A stretch of 64,000 bases of DNA from Caenispirillum salinarum AK4 (lineage in GTDB: Bacteria; Pseudomonadota; Alphaproteobacteria; Rhodospirillales; Rhodospirillaceae): contig NZ_ANHY01000002.1 in assembly GCF_000315795.1 (NCBI RefSeq), positions 1-64,000 on the forward strand, in the 5' to 3' direction. The position numbers and the translations under genes are program-made. Below the pieces are notes generated by a model. It saw nothing but the letters and a program-made list of their open reading frames with translations. It had not been told where the DNA came from and did no database searches. Positions 56,529 to 64,000 of the stretch are shown here, in pieces; position 1 is the stretch's first letter; each line of letters begins with the position of its first letter.

Positions 56529-57869
56529 ATGACCCGGCGTCTGCGAACGGCGATCGTCGTGCTGGCCGCGCTGGTCCTGGCAGCCGGTGGCCCCGCCCGC
56601 GCCGTGGAGGACCCGCCGCCCTTCGGGTTCGTGGGTGCCGAGGTGCAGCCCGTGGCCCTGGCGGAGGCGCAGGCGCTGGGCATGGAGGCGCCGCGCGGGG
56701 TCTTCGTGCGTGACCTGGTGCCCTGGGGCCCGGCGTATCGTGCGGGTTTGCGCCGCGGCGACGTGCTGCTGGACTACGCCGGGGTCTCCATCACCGGCCT
56801 TCAACACCTGGTCTCGCTGGTCCAGGGCAGCCGGCCCGAGGACGCCGTGCCGATCGCCCGCCGCCGGCTGGGGCAGGAGCAGAGCCTGTCGCTGACCCTC
56901 ATCGACTATCCGCCCGGCTGGTCTGTGCGCACCGAGGCCACCGCCGTCCTGCCGCGCCTGGGCCTGACGCTCGCCGCCCTGACGCCCAGGATGCGCGAGC
57001 GCGCGGGCATCCGCTGGGGCTCGACCGGCCTGCTGGTGACCGAGGTGGAGCCCGAAAGCCCCGCCGCCGTCCTCGGCCTGGAAGCGGGCGAGCTTGTGGT
57101 GGCCGCCGACCGCGAACGCCTGATCGACCCGGCGGCGGCGGAGTTCGCCTTGGCCGAGGCGGACGTCCTGCTGGTGGAGGGGCGCCGCGGCTTCCGCCTT
57201 GTGGTCCTGGATGCCGGGGCCGAGCCCCTGCCGCCACCGGTCATGGCCGCCGGCGTGTCCTGGCAGGCGGTGCCGGGGCTGGGACTGGTGGTGCTGGACG
57301 TCGCCCACCGCACGCCCGGCGCGGCGGCGGGCCTGGCGGCCGGCGACCTGGTCACCGCCATCGAAGGGGCCGATGGGCTGCCCGACGCCGACACGGCGCT
57401 CGCGCTGGCCATCACGCCCGCGCGTCTGTCGGTGGAGGGGCTGGACGATGCCGCGCCGCGCATGGTCGCCCTGTCTCCCCAGCCGTCGCTGAACCTTGCC
57501 GAGGCGGTGGCGCTGATCGAACCCCTGGGCGCGGCGGTGGCAAGCCTGACGCCGCCCATGCGCGACAGCTTCACCCTGCGCCCGAGTACGCGGGGCGTGG
57601 TGGTGACCTCTGCCGTACCCGGCGGCCGCGCGGCCGAGGCGGGCCTTCGGCCGGGGCTGGTGATCGTCGCCGTCAACCAGCGCTTCGTCGAACGCCCCGG
57701 GGACGTGTCCGAGGAGCTTTCGGCGGCAATGGCCCAGAGCGCGGCCGAGGCGGTGCTGCTGATCGAGGGCGCGCAGGGCTTCCGCATCGTGGGCCTGCCG
57801 CTCAAGGACAAGGCGCCCGTGGCCCCGACTCCCAACCTGCTGCAGTGGCAGGGGGAGCCGGCGGAGTAG
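56529..57869 (+). CDS. Periplasmic multi-PDZ protein without protease domain
   Basis: The product is 446 residues, with ATG behind GGGAGGGAGG and a signal peptide (MTRRLRTAIVVLAALVLAAG to about 25). Four PDZ-like units follow at about 30-125, 135-220, 230-310 and 335-435. The first and last are clearest, with GVFVRDLVPWGPAYRAGLRRGDVLL and GVVVTSAVPGGRAAEAGLRPGLVIVAVN in outline. No trypsin or S41 catalytic motif is present, so it looks like a scaffold or adaptor that binds C-termini in the periplasm. The partner is unknown. Confidence 0.8.
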   Translation: MTRRLRTAIVVLAALVLAAGGPARAVEDPPPFGFVGAEVQPVALAEAQALGMEAPRGVFVRDLVPWGPAYRAGLRRGDVLLDYAGVSITGLQHLVSLVQGSRPEDAVPIARRRLGQEQSLSLTLIDYPPGWSVRTEATAVLPRLGLTLAALTPRMRERAGIRWGSTGLLVTEVEPESPAAVLGLEAGELVVAADRERLIDPAAAEFALAEADVLLVEGRRGFRLVVLDAGAEPLPPPVMAAGVSWQAVPGLGLVVLDVAHRTPGAAAGLAAGDLVTAIEGADGLPDADTALALAITPARLSVEGLDDAAPRMVALSPQPSLNLAEAVALIEPLGAAVASLTPPMRDSFTLRPSTRGVVVTSAVPGGRAAEAGLRPGLVIVAVNQRFVERPGDVSEELSAAMAQSAAEAVLLIEGAQGFRIVGLPLKDKAPVAPTPNLLQWQGEPAE

Positions 57870-57942
57870 GGGGCCGGCGGCATGGCCGGCTCCTTTCATC
57901 TCACGGCAGCAATTTGCCCGTCCGTTGGTCCGGGCCGACCGC

Positions 57943-59043
57943 TCAAATCCCCTCCAGCCGCCGTCCCGTCTCGCGGTCGAACAGGTGCAGGTGGTCGTGG
58001 TCGACCACGGCCGTCACCGTGCCGCCCTCCGTCACGGTTCGGGTGCCGCGCAGGCGCATCGAGACCGGCAGGGCGGTGTTCTCGATGCGGCCGTGGAGGA
58101 TGATGTCGGCGCCCAGCGGCTCCACCAGTTCGGCCAGCATGGACAGCGGCGTGCCGCCGTTGCCCACGTCCTCGGGGTGCAGGTGTTCGGGGCGGATGCC
58201 GAAGGTGACGGGTCGGTTGGCGTGGGCGGGCAGGGGCATGGGCAGGGGGATTGCCGGGCCGTCGCCGCTCTCGCCCAGCGCCACCGAGGCGCCGTCGGCC
58301 GCCACCACCGCCGGGATCAGGTTCATGGCCGGGCTGCCGATGAAGCCGGCGACGAAGACCGACGCCGGTTGCGCGTAAACCTCCAGCGGCGCCCCCACCT
58401 GTTCGGCGTGGCCGCCGTTCATCACCACAAGCCGGTCGGCCATGGTCATGGCCTCCACCTGGTCGTGGGTGACGTAGATGGACGTGGTGCCCAGGTCCTT
58501 TTGCAGGCGGCGGATTTCCAGGCGCATCTGCACGCGCAACTTGGCGTCCAGGTTGGACAGGGGCTCGTCGAACAGGAACACCGACGGCTCGCGCACGATG
58601 GCCCGGCCCATGGCGACGCGCTGGCGCTGGCCGCCCGACAGCTGTCGGGGGCGGCGCTCCAGCATGGGGCCGAGTTCGAGAATCCGGGCGGCATCCTGGA
58701 CGCGGCGGTCGATCTCGTCCTTGGGGCGGCGCTGGTTGCGCAGGCCGTAGGCCATGTTGTCGTAGACGCTCATGTGCGGATAGAGCGCGTAGTTCTGGAA
58801 TACCATGGCGATGTCGCGCTTGGCGGGCTCCAGCCGGTTGACCACGCGGTCGCCGATGGAAATCTCGCCGGACGACACTTCCTCCAGGCCCGCGACCATG
58901 CGCAGCAGCGTGGACTTGCCGCAGCCCGAGGGGCCGACGAGGACGATGAACTCGCCGTCCTTGATGGCGAGGTCGATGCCGTGGATGGCCTTGTAGCCGT
59001 TGGGGTAGGTCTTCTCGACCCGCTGGAACGCGACGGTGGCCAT
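57943..59043 (-). CDS. ugpC: Glycerol-3-phosphate ABC importer, ATP-binding protein UgpC
   Basis: The product is 366 residues with Walker [10 protein letters not shown] at 37-45, the ABC signature [14 protein letters not shown], Walker [13 protein letters not shown], a switch His in [11 protein letters not shown], and a MalK-type regulatory OB domain after residue 240. The family (CUT1) also includes sugar importers. The glycerol-3-phosphate assignment comes from similarity of the whole B-A-E-C set to Ugp. It is the last gene of the operon. Confidence 0.88.
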   Translation of the reverse strand: MATVAFQRVEKTYPNGYKAIHGIDLAIKDGEFIVLVGPSGCGKSTLLRMVAGLEEVSSGEISIGDRVVNRLEPAKRDIAMVFQNYALYPHMSVYDNMAYGLRNQRRPKDEIDRRVQDAARILELGPMLERRPRQLSGGQRQRVAMGRAIVREPSVFLFDEPLSNLDAKLRVQMRLEIRRLQKDLGTTSIYVTHDQVEAMTMADRLVVMNGGHAEQVGAPLEVYAQPASVFVAGFIGSPAMNLIPAVVAADGASVALGESGDGPAIPLPMPLPAHANRPVTFGIRPEHLHPEDVGNGGTPLSMLAELVEPLGADIILHGRIENTALPVSMRLRGTRTVTEGGTVTAVVDHDHLHLFDRETGRRLEGI

Positions 59044-59103
59044 GACGCGGGGCCTTTCTCTCACTCTTGTCGTTGATCTTGGGCGGCTGGGGCGGTCGGC
59101 GGT

Positions 59104-59952
59104 CTATTTTTCCTGCTCGACCAGCCCCTTCACGAACAGGCGCTGCATGACGATGACCACCAGCACCGGCGGGATCATCGCCAGCATGGCCGTCGCCATG
59201 ACGATGCCCCAGCGCGGTTCCTCGTCGGAGACGGTGACCATGCGCTGGATGCCCATGACGATGGTGTAATAGTTCTCGTCCGTCGTGATCAGCAGCGGCC
59301 ACAGGTACTGGTTCCAGCCGTAGATGAACAGGATCACGAACAGCGCCGCGATGTTGGTCCACGACAGGGGCAGCAGGATGTCCTTGAAGAACTTCAGCGG
59401 TCCGGCGCCATCCATGCGGGCGGCTTCGGTCAGTTCGTCGGGAACGGTCAGGAAGAACTGGCGGAACAGGAAGGTGGCGGTGGCCGACGCGATCAGGGGC
59501 ACGGTCAGGCCGGTGTAGCTGTCCAGCAGGTCCAGGTTCGCCGCGACCTCGAAGGTGGGCAGGATGCGCACTTCCACCGGCAGCATGAGCGTCAGGAAGA
59601 TCATCCAGAAAATCGCCATGCGGAAGGGGAAGCGGAAATAGACGATGGCATAGGCCGAGATGATGGAGATGGCGATCTTGCCCACCGCGATGCCGATCGC
59701 CATGACCAGGCTGTTGAACAGCATGAGGCCGACGGGCACGCCGCCGGCGCGCTTGAGGCCGCTCGTGACGGCGGTGCCCCAGTTCTCCATGAAATGCGCG
59801 CCGGGCAGGATGGGAATGCGGCCGGCGATCAGGTCCGCCTGGCCGTGCGTGGAGGCGACGAAGGCGATCCACAGCGGCAGCGCGACGGTCAGAAGCCCCA
59901 GCACCAGCACGAGGTGCGAGACGAACGTCAGCATGCGGTTGTTCTCGACCAT
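59104..59952 (-). CDS. ugpE: Glycerol-3-phosphate ABC importer, permease UgpE
   Basis: This 282-residue inner-membrane permease has six helices. The coupling loop EAARMDGAGPLKFFKDILLPLS is the EAA motif that contacts the ATPase. VENNRMLTFVSHLVLVLG at the N-terminus and WNQYLWPLLITTDENYYTI match UgpE. Its ATG overlaps the ugpA stop (TGATG). Confidence 0.92.
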   Translation of the reverse strand: MVENNRMLTFVSHLVLVLGLLTVALPLWIAFVASTHGQADLIAGRIPILPGAHFMENWGTAVTSGLKRAGGVPVGLMLFNSLVMAIGIAVGKIAISIISAYAIVYFRFPFRMAIFWMIFLTLMLPVEVRILPTFEVAANLDLLDSYTGLTVPLIASATATFLFRQFFLTVPDELTEAARMDGAGPLKFFKDILLPLSWTNIAALFVILFIYGWNQYLWPLLITTDENYYTIVMGIQRMVTVSDEEPRWGIVMATAMLAMIPPVLVVIVMQRLFVKGLVEQEK

Positions 59953-60833
59953 CAGTACTGCACCTTGCGCTCGACGTAACGGAACTGGATGACGGTCAGG
60001 GCGATGACGATCGCCATCAGCACGACCGACTGCGCCGCTGACCCGCCCAGGTCAAGGCCGACGAAGCCGTCCTTGTAGACCTTGTAGACCAGGATCTCGG
60101 TGGCGCCGCCGGGGCCGCCCTCGGTGGTGGCGTGGATGATGCCGAAGGTCTCGAAGAAGCTGTAGACCACGTTGACCACCAGCAGGAAGAAGGTGGTGGG
60201 CGACAGCAGCGGGAAGATGATGGTCCAGAACCGTTTGCCAGGCCCGGCGCCGTCGATGGCCGCGGCCTCGATGAGCGACCGGGGAATGGCCTGCAGGCCG
60301 GCCAGGAAGAAGACGAAGTTGTAGCTGACCTGCTTCCACGCCGCCGCGATGACCACCAGGATGAAGGCCTGCGTGCCGTTGGTGTAGTGGTTCCACTCCA
60401 CGCCGACGCCGCCCAGGGCCCAGGCCGCGAAGCCGATGGTGGGGTTGAACAGGAACCACATCAGCACGCCGGCGATGGCCGGCGCCACGGCATAGGGCCA
60501 GATGAGCAGGGTCTTGTAGACGCTCGCCCCCTTGATGACGCGGTCCGCCATCACCGCCAGCAGCAGGGCGAAGCCCATGGCCGAGAAGGTGGTCGCCGCG
60601 CTGAACAGGATGGTGTTGAGAAAGACGTCCAGGTAGCGGTCTGACTGGAACAGGTCGATGAAGTTTTCCAGTCCGACGAACTCGGTCCTCAGCCCGAAGG
60701 CGTCCTGACGCAGCACCGACTGGTACAGCGCCTGGCCCGCCGGCCAGATGAAGAAGACCAGGGTGATGGCCACCTGCGGCAGGACCAGCAGGTAGGGCAG
60801 CCAGACGGAACTGTATGTGACGCGTTTGTGCAT
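59952..60833 (-). CDS. ugpA: Glycerol-3-phosphate ABC importer, permease UgpA
   Basis: This 293-residue inner-membrane permease has six helices. It has [20 protein letters not shown] after the first helix, [22 protein letters not shown], and the EAA-type loop [22 protein letters not shown]. These match UgpA closely. It is second in the operon, separated from ugpB by an intercistronic stem-loop, and translationally coupled to ugpE. Confidence 0.93.
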   Translation of the reverse strand: MHKRVTYSSVWLPYLLVLPQVAITLVFFIWPAGQALYQSVLRQDAFGLRTEFVGLENFIDLFQSDRYLDVFLNTILFSAATTFSAMGFALLLAVMADRVIKGASVYKTLLIWPYAVAPAIAGVLMWFLFNPTIGFAAWALGGVGVEWNHYTNGTQAFILVVIAAAWKQVSYNFVFFLAGLQAIPRSLIEAAAIDGAGPGKRFWTIIFPLLSPTTFFLLVVNVVYSFFETFGIIHATTEGGPGGATEILVYKVYKDGFVGLDLGGSAAQSVVLMAIVIALTVIQFRYVERKVQY

Positions 60834-60886
60834 GGGCGGGGACGCAGCCTGGTCTGAACACGCGGGAACGGTGGAGAAAATGCAGG

Positions 60887-60921
60887 CACCGCCCGCCGCC
60901 GGATGGGCGGCGACGGGCGGT
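60887..60921 (-). terminator. Intercistronic stem-loop between ugpB and ugpA
   Basis: CACCGCCC-GCCGCC and GGCGGC-GA-CGGGCGGTG form a long GC-rich stem without a T-run. Such elements stabilise the upstream binding-protein message or partly attenuate readthrough, so that more UgpB than permease is made. Confidence 0.6.
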
Positions 60922-60965
60922 GTCGCGCCGGCCGGTCAGGACCGGCTCATGAGCGTTCGAGGCGC

Positions 60966-62294
60966 TTAGTTGACGCTTTCCTCGAACTTGCGCAGCAGTT
61001 CGTTGCCGCGGTTGACGGCGCTGTCCAGCGCCTGGTCGGCGCTCTTGTCGCCGGACCACACGGCTTCCAGCTCCTCGTTGATGATGTCGCGGATCTGGAC
61101 GAAGTTGCCCAGGCGCAGGCCCTTGGAGTACTCGGTGGGCTCGTCCATGGTCAGCTGCTTGATCGCGACGTCGGCGCCCGGTGCCTCCTTGTAGAAGCCT
61201 TCATCCTTGGCGGCTTCGTAGGCGGAGTTGGTGATGGGCACGTAGCCGGTGGACTTGTGCCAGTCCAGCTGGATTTCCGGCGAGGACAGGAAGTTCATGA
61301 ACTCGGCCACGCCGGCGTAGGCCTCGTCGTCGTGGCCCTGCAGCACCCACAGGGTGGCGCCGCCGATGATGGAGTTCTGCGGGGCGCCTTCCACCGAGTC
61401 GTAGTACGGCAGCTGGGCGATGCCCCAATCGAAGCCCGCGCCTTCCTTGACCGAGCCGTAGTAGGCCGAGCTGTTCATCAGCATGGCGCACTCGCCGGTC
61501 AGGAACAGCGGGTTCGGATCGCCGCGGCGGCCGCCGTAGACGAACACGCGGTCTTCCTGCCAGTCCTGCATGTTCTGGATGTGGGTGGTGAAGGGCTCCT
61601 GGTTGAACACCAGCGAGGTGTCGACGCCTTCGAAGCCGTTGGCCTTGGTGGCGAAGGGCACGTTGTGCATGGCGCCGAAGTTTTCCAGCTGCACCCAGCT
61701 CTGCCAGCCGGTGGTGAAGCCGCACGTCGGGTTGCCTTCGACGGCCATGATCTTGCGGCTGGCCTCGACCAGGCCTTCCCACGTCTTCGGCGGGTTATCG
61801 GGGTCCAGGCCGGCCTTCTTGAAGGCGTCCTTGTTGTAGTAGACCACCGGGGTGGAGCTGTTGAACGGCATGGACAGCATGTCGCCGTTCGGCGTGGTGT
61901 AGTAGGACTTCACCGCGTCCAGGTAGTCGTCCGGATCGAAGGTCTTGGCGGTGGCTTCCATCAGTTCGTAGACGGGGTAGACGGCGCCCTCGGCGGCCAT
62001 CATGGAGGCGGTGCCCACCTCGAAGACCTGCACGATGTGAGGCTGCTGGCGCGCGCGGAAGGCGGCGATGGCGGCCGTCAGGGTTTCGGTGTAGGTGCCC
62101 TTGTAGACGGCGTTGACCTCGTACTGATCCTGGCTTTCGTTGAAGCGCTGGGCGTACTCGGCGACCTTTTCGCCGGTGGTGCCGCCGCCCATGGCGTGCC
62201 AGAACTGGATTTCCGTGGCGGCGAAGGCCGAGGTGGCGGCGCCGATGGTGGCGGCGGCGGTGGCCGCGGCGAGGCCGAGTTTGAGGCCGTTCAT
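60966..62294 (-). CDS. ugpB: Glycerol-3-phosphate ABC importer, periplasmic binding protein UgpB
   Basis: This 442-residue solute-binding protein has a signal peptide (MNGLKLGLAAATAAATIGA to about 25) and begins TEIQFWHAMGGGTTGEKV, the UgpB opening. FNSSTPVVYYNKDAFKKAG, CGFTTGWQSWVQLENF and GGATLWVLQGH also match UgpB. It captures glycerol-3-phosphate or its diesters in the periplasm. GGGGAGAAA precedes the ATG. It is first of the ugpBAEC order, with no ugpQ phosphodiesterase seen. Confidence 0.92.
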   Translation of the reverse strand: MNGLKLGLAAATAAATIGAATSAFAATEIQFWHAMGGGTTGEKVAEYAQRFNESQDQYEVNAVYKGTYTETLTAAIAAFRARQQPHIVQVFEVGTASMMAAEGAVYPVYELMEATAKTFDPDDYLDAVKSYYTTPNGDMLSMPFNSSTPVVYYNKDAFKKAGLDPDNPPKTWEGLVEASRKIMAVEGNPTCGFTTGWQSWVQLENFGAMHNVPFATKANGFEGVDTSLVFNQEPFTTHIQNMQDWQEDRVFVYGGRRGDPNPLFLTGECAMLMNSSAYYGSVKEGAGFDWGIAQLPYYDSVEGAPQNSIIGGATLWVLQGHDDEAYAGVAEFMNFLSSPEIQLDWHKSTGYVPITNSAYEAAKDEGFYKEAPGADVAIKQLTMDEPTEYSKGLRLGNFVQIRDIINEELEAVWSGDKSADQALDSAVNRGNELLRKFEESVN

Positions 62295-62561
62295 GGATTT
62301 CTCCCCAAAAAACCAATTGTTGTGCCGGGTGGTCGGAATATCGATGTCCACCCGTTTATCATCCCGCCGTTACAGGACGATGACGCAGGGGTGAATGTTC
62401 GATTAATCTTCAAGCGTCCATCAAGCGAAAAGTTTCCATTTTCATTCGAAAATCATAGTCCCCTGGAAACCTTCGTGTTTCCGGGGCAGGCGCCGGACGT
62501 CGCGTCATCCGGGGCTTTTCGAAAACGCGCAGCGGCGGGGCCTGGGTTGAGCGCCAACCAC
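62295..62561. other. AT-richer promoter region of ugpBAEC
   Basis: No gene is seen. It is less GC-rich than its surroundings. At 62369-62386 a weak Pho-box-like sequence reads (minus strand) GCGTCATCGTCCTGTAAC, with 12 of 18 positions matching the PhoB consensus. GTTTCCA (62432-62438) and TGGAAAC (62464-62470) form an inverted repeat with a 25-base spacing. Phosphate control of ugp is known in other bacteria but only weakly supported here. Confidence 0.35.
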
Positions 62562-62590
62562 GAAAAAAGCCCGACTCGACGAGTCGGGCT
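62562..62590 (-). terminator. Intrinsic terminator of purMN
   Basis: On the minus strand AGCCCGACTC-GTC-GAGTCGGGCT forms a 10-bp perfect stem followed by six T, 30 bases after the purN stop codon. Confidence 0.93.
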
Positions 62591-62619
62591 GCACAGGATC
62601 GGATGAAGGGGGGCGGCCG

Positions 62620-63285
62620 TCAGCCGGCCGGGTTCAGCACCGTGGAGTCGGGCGCCCCGTGGTTCGTGATGACGACGCGCTGGCCGGAAACCCGCGCATG
62701 GCCCTCGGCCACCAGCCGCAGGGCCAGCGGATAAAGGCGGTGTTCGGCCTCCAGCACGCGGGCGCCCAGGGCGTCGGCGTCATCGTCCGGGTGCACGGGC
62801 ACGGCGGCCTGGGCGATGATCGGCCCGGCGTCCATGTCGGCGCGCACGAAGTGTACCGTGCAGCCGTGGAAGCGCACGCCGGCCTCCAGCGCCCGCTCGT
62901 GGGTGTGCAGGCCCTTGAAACTGGGCAGCAGGCTCGGGTGGATGTTGATCATCCGGTCGTGCCAGCGGTCGACGAAGGCGTCCGTCAGCAGGCGCATGAA
63001 GCCCGCCAGGCACACCAGGTCCGCCCCTGCCTCGTCCAGCGCGGCGTTGAGCGCGTCCTCGAAGGCGGGGCGGCCGTCGTAGGCCTTGTGATCGATCACC
63101 TGCGTCGTCACACCCGCCTTTTCCGCCCGCTCCAGCGCATAGGCGCCGGGCACGTTCGAGATCACGGCGACGATCTCGGCAGGGTGCGACGGGTCGGCGC
63201 AGGCATCCAGCAGGGCCTGCAGGTTGCTGCCCCGGCCCGAGACCAGGACGGCCACCTTCACCCGCGGGCGCCCGGACTCACTCAT
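62620..63285 (-). CDS. purN: Phosphoribosylglycinamide formyltransferase PurN
   Basis: This 221-residue enzyme transfers a formyl group from 10-formyl-THF to GAR in purine synthesis. It shows [17 protein letters not shown], the catalytic Asn/His in [14 protein letters not shown], and [20 protein letters not shown] with the catalytic Asp. Its ATG overlaps the purM stop (ATGA), the usual purMN pair, and a terminator follows. Confidence 0.97.
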   Translation of the reverse strand: MSESGRPRVKVAVLVSGRGSNLQALLDACADPSHPAEIVAVISNVPGAYALERAEKAGVTTQVIDHKAYDGRPAFEDALNAALDEAGADLVCLAGFMRLLTDAFVDRWHDRMINIHPSLLPSFKGLHTHERALEAGVRFHGCTVHFVRADMDAGPIIAQAAVPVHPDDDADALGARVLEAEHRLYPLALRLVAEGHARVSGQRVVITNHGAPDSTVLNPAG

Positions 63286-64000
63286 GCCGACAGGCCCCAG
63301 GCCTGTGCGAGGCCGGGGATGCGCACAGGGTCCGACCCCTCATCGCGCGCGACCATGCGGCCGATGACGCGGGCTTCTTCGCCGTGGTCGCGGAACACCG
63401 TCAGCGCCGCTTCGGCCTCGGCGGCGGGAACGACGGCGACCATGCCGACGCCGCAGTTGAAGGTGCGCGCCATCTCGTGCGCGGACACGCCGCCTTGTTC
63501 GGCCAGCCAGCGGAAGACCGGCGGCAGGGGCAGGGCGTCGGCGTCCAGCTCGGCGGCCAGGCCTTCGGGCAGGACGCGGGGGATGTTCTCCCAGAAGCCG
63601 CCGCCGGTGATGTGCGCCAGCGCCTTGACGTGGCCGGCACGGACAGCGGCCAGGCAGCTTTTCACATAGATGCGGGTCGGCGTCAGCAGCGCCTCGCCCA
63701 GGCTTTGTCCCTCGACGAAGGGGGCGGGGGCGTCATAGCCCAGGCCCGACCGCTCCACGATGCGGCGCACCAGGGAATAGCCGTTGGAGTGGATGCCCGA
63801 CGACGCCAGGCCGATCACCACGTCGCCCTCGGTCACGCCGGTGCCGTCCAGAAGCTGTCCGCGCTCGGCCGCGCCGACGGCGAAACCGGCGACGTCGTAG
63901 TCGCCGTCCTCGTACATGCCGGGCATTTCGGCGGTTTCGCCGCCGATCAGCGCGCAGCCCGCCTGGCGGCAGCCCTCGGCGATGCCGGCGACCACGTCGC
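63282..64000 (-). CDS. purM: Phosphoribosylformylglycinamidine cyclo-ligase PurM, C-terminal part
   Basis: About 239 codons lie in the window and the 5' part continues past the right edge, so roughly the first 110-120 residues are missing. [53 protein letters not shown] and [11 protein letters not shown] are characteristic of PurM, which closes the imidazole ring to AIR using ATP. It is cotranscribed with purN. Confidence 0.96.
   Translation of the reverse strand, partial: DVVAGIAEGCRQAGCALIGGETAEMPGMYEDGDYDVAGFAVGAAERGQLLDGTGVTEGDVVIGLASSGIHSNGYSLVRRIVERSGLGYDAPAPFVEGQSLGEALLTPTRIYVKSCLAAVRAGHVKALAHITGGGFWENIPRVLPEGLAAELDADALPLPPVFRWLAEQGGVSAHEMARTFNCGVGMVAVVPAAEAEAALTVFRDHGEEARVIGRMVARDEGSDPVRIPGLAQAWGLSA

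Overview
The window is a chromosomal stretch of a GC-rich alphaproteobacterium. The best fit is the Rhodospirillales (Azospirillaceae or Rhodospirillaceae type), inferred from gene families and gene order and not from any marker search. Pointers are the glnK-amtB pair, an RpoH-type sigma factor, the order pyrB-pyrC-plsY-dprA-topA-rnr on one strand, the gatCAB cluster beside ruvX, an OxyR/Dps pair and a ugpBAEC importer. I see no prophage, insertion sequence, CRISPR array or rRNA. There is one tRNA, tRNA-Ser(GCU).

Layout: 0-3.4 kb holds nitrogen signalling (amtB fragment, PII), the heat-shock sigma factor, a cytochrome c and a DUF2934 protein. 3.5-8.0 kb is a glycogen/maltodextrin pair (glgX, malQ). 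8.05-8.58 kb is a threefold tandem repeat of about 182 bp. 8.6-19.8 kb is a minus-strand housekeeping series (S41 protease, rnr, topA, dprA, plsY, a dihydroorotase homologue without its HxH metal motif, pyrB). 19.9-24 kb has a Nudix hydrolase, an AEC permease, a NIT-domain chemoreceptor and a low-GC small gene with its own promoter. 24.1-27.9 kb is ruvX diverging from gatCAB. 28-34.7 kb is accessory: a second AEC permease, tiny membrane proteins, a potassium-channel-like protein, a winged-helix regulator behind a Fur-like box, a glutathione transferase and an acyl-CoA ligase. 34.9-37.9 kb is a large six-haem cytochrome.

38-39.9 kb is a compact TetR-thioesterase-SDR operon whose SDR resembles halohydrin dehalogenases. 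40-42.7 kb has dps/oxyR, a second YfcG-type transferase and a YbaK deacylase. 42.8-48.4 kb has the tRNA, a two-domain DUF1566 protein and the most interesting unit: an ECF sigma factor, a membrane anti-sigma factor and a lipoprotein that shares the anti-sigma factor's C-terminal domain. These diverge from an exported Gly-rich/DDGV-repeat protein and are followed by a small exported protein with Ca-binding-like Asp motifs. The same promoter-like element (GGAATA, 16 bp, CGTTGT) lies on both strands of the divergent intergenic region, and a close relative precedes the small acidic protein, so this looks like a self-contained cell-surface regulon.

48.4-57.9 kb carries a methyltransferase, two hotdog thioesterases, a divergent FadJ-like bifunctional enzyme, a hybrid histidine kinase, a glutathione transferase, a carboxylesterase, an NTF2-like protein and a protease-less multi-PDZ protein. 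57.9-62.3 kb is the glycerol-3-phosphate importer ugpBAEC, and the window ends in purM-purN.
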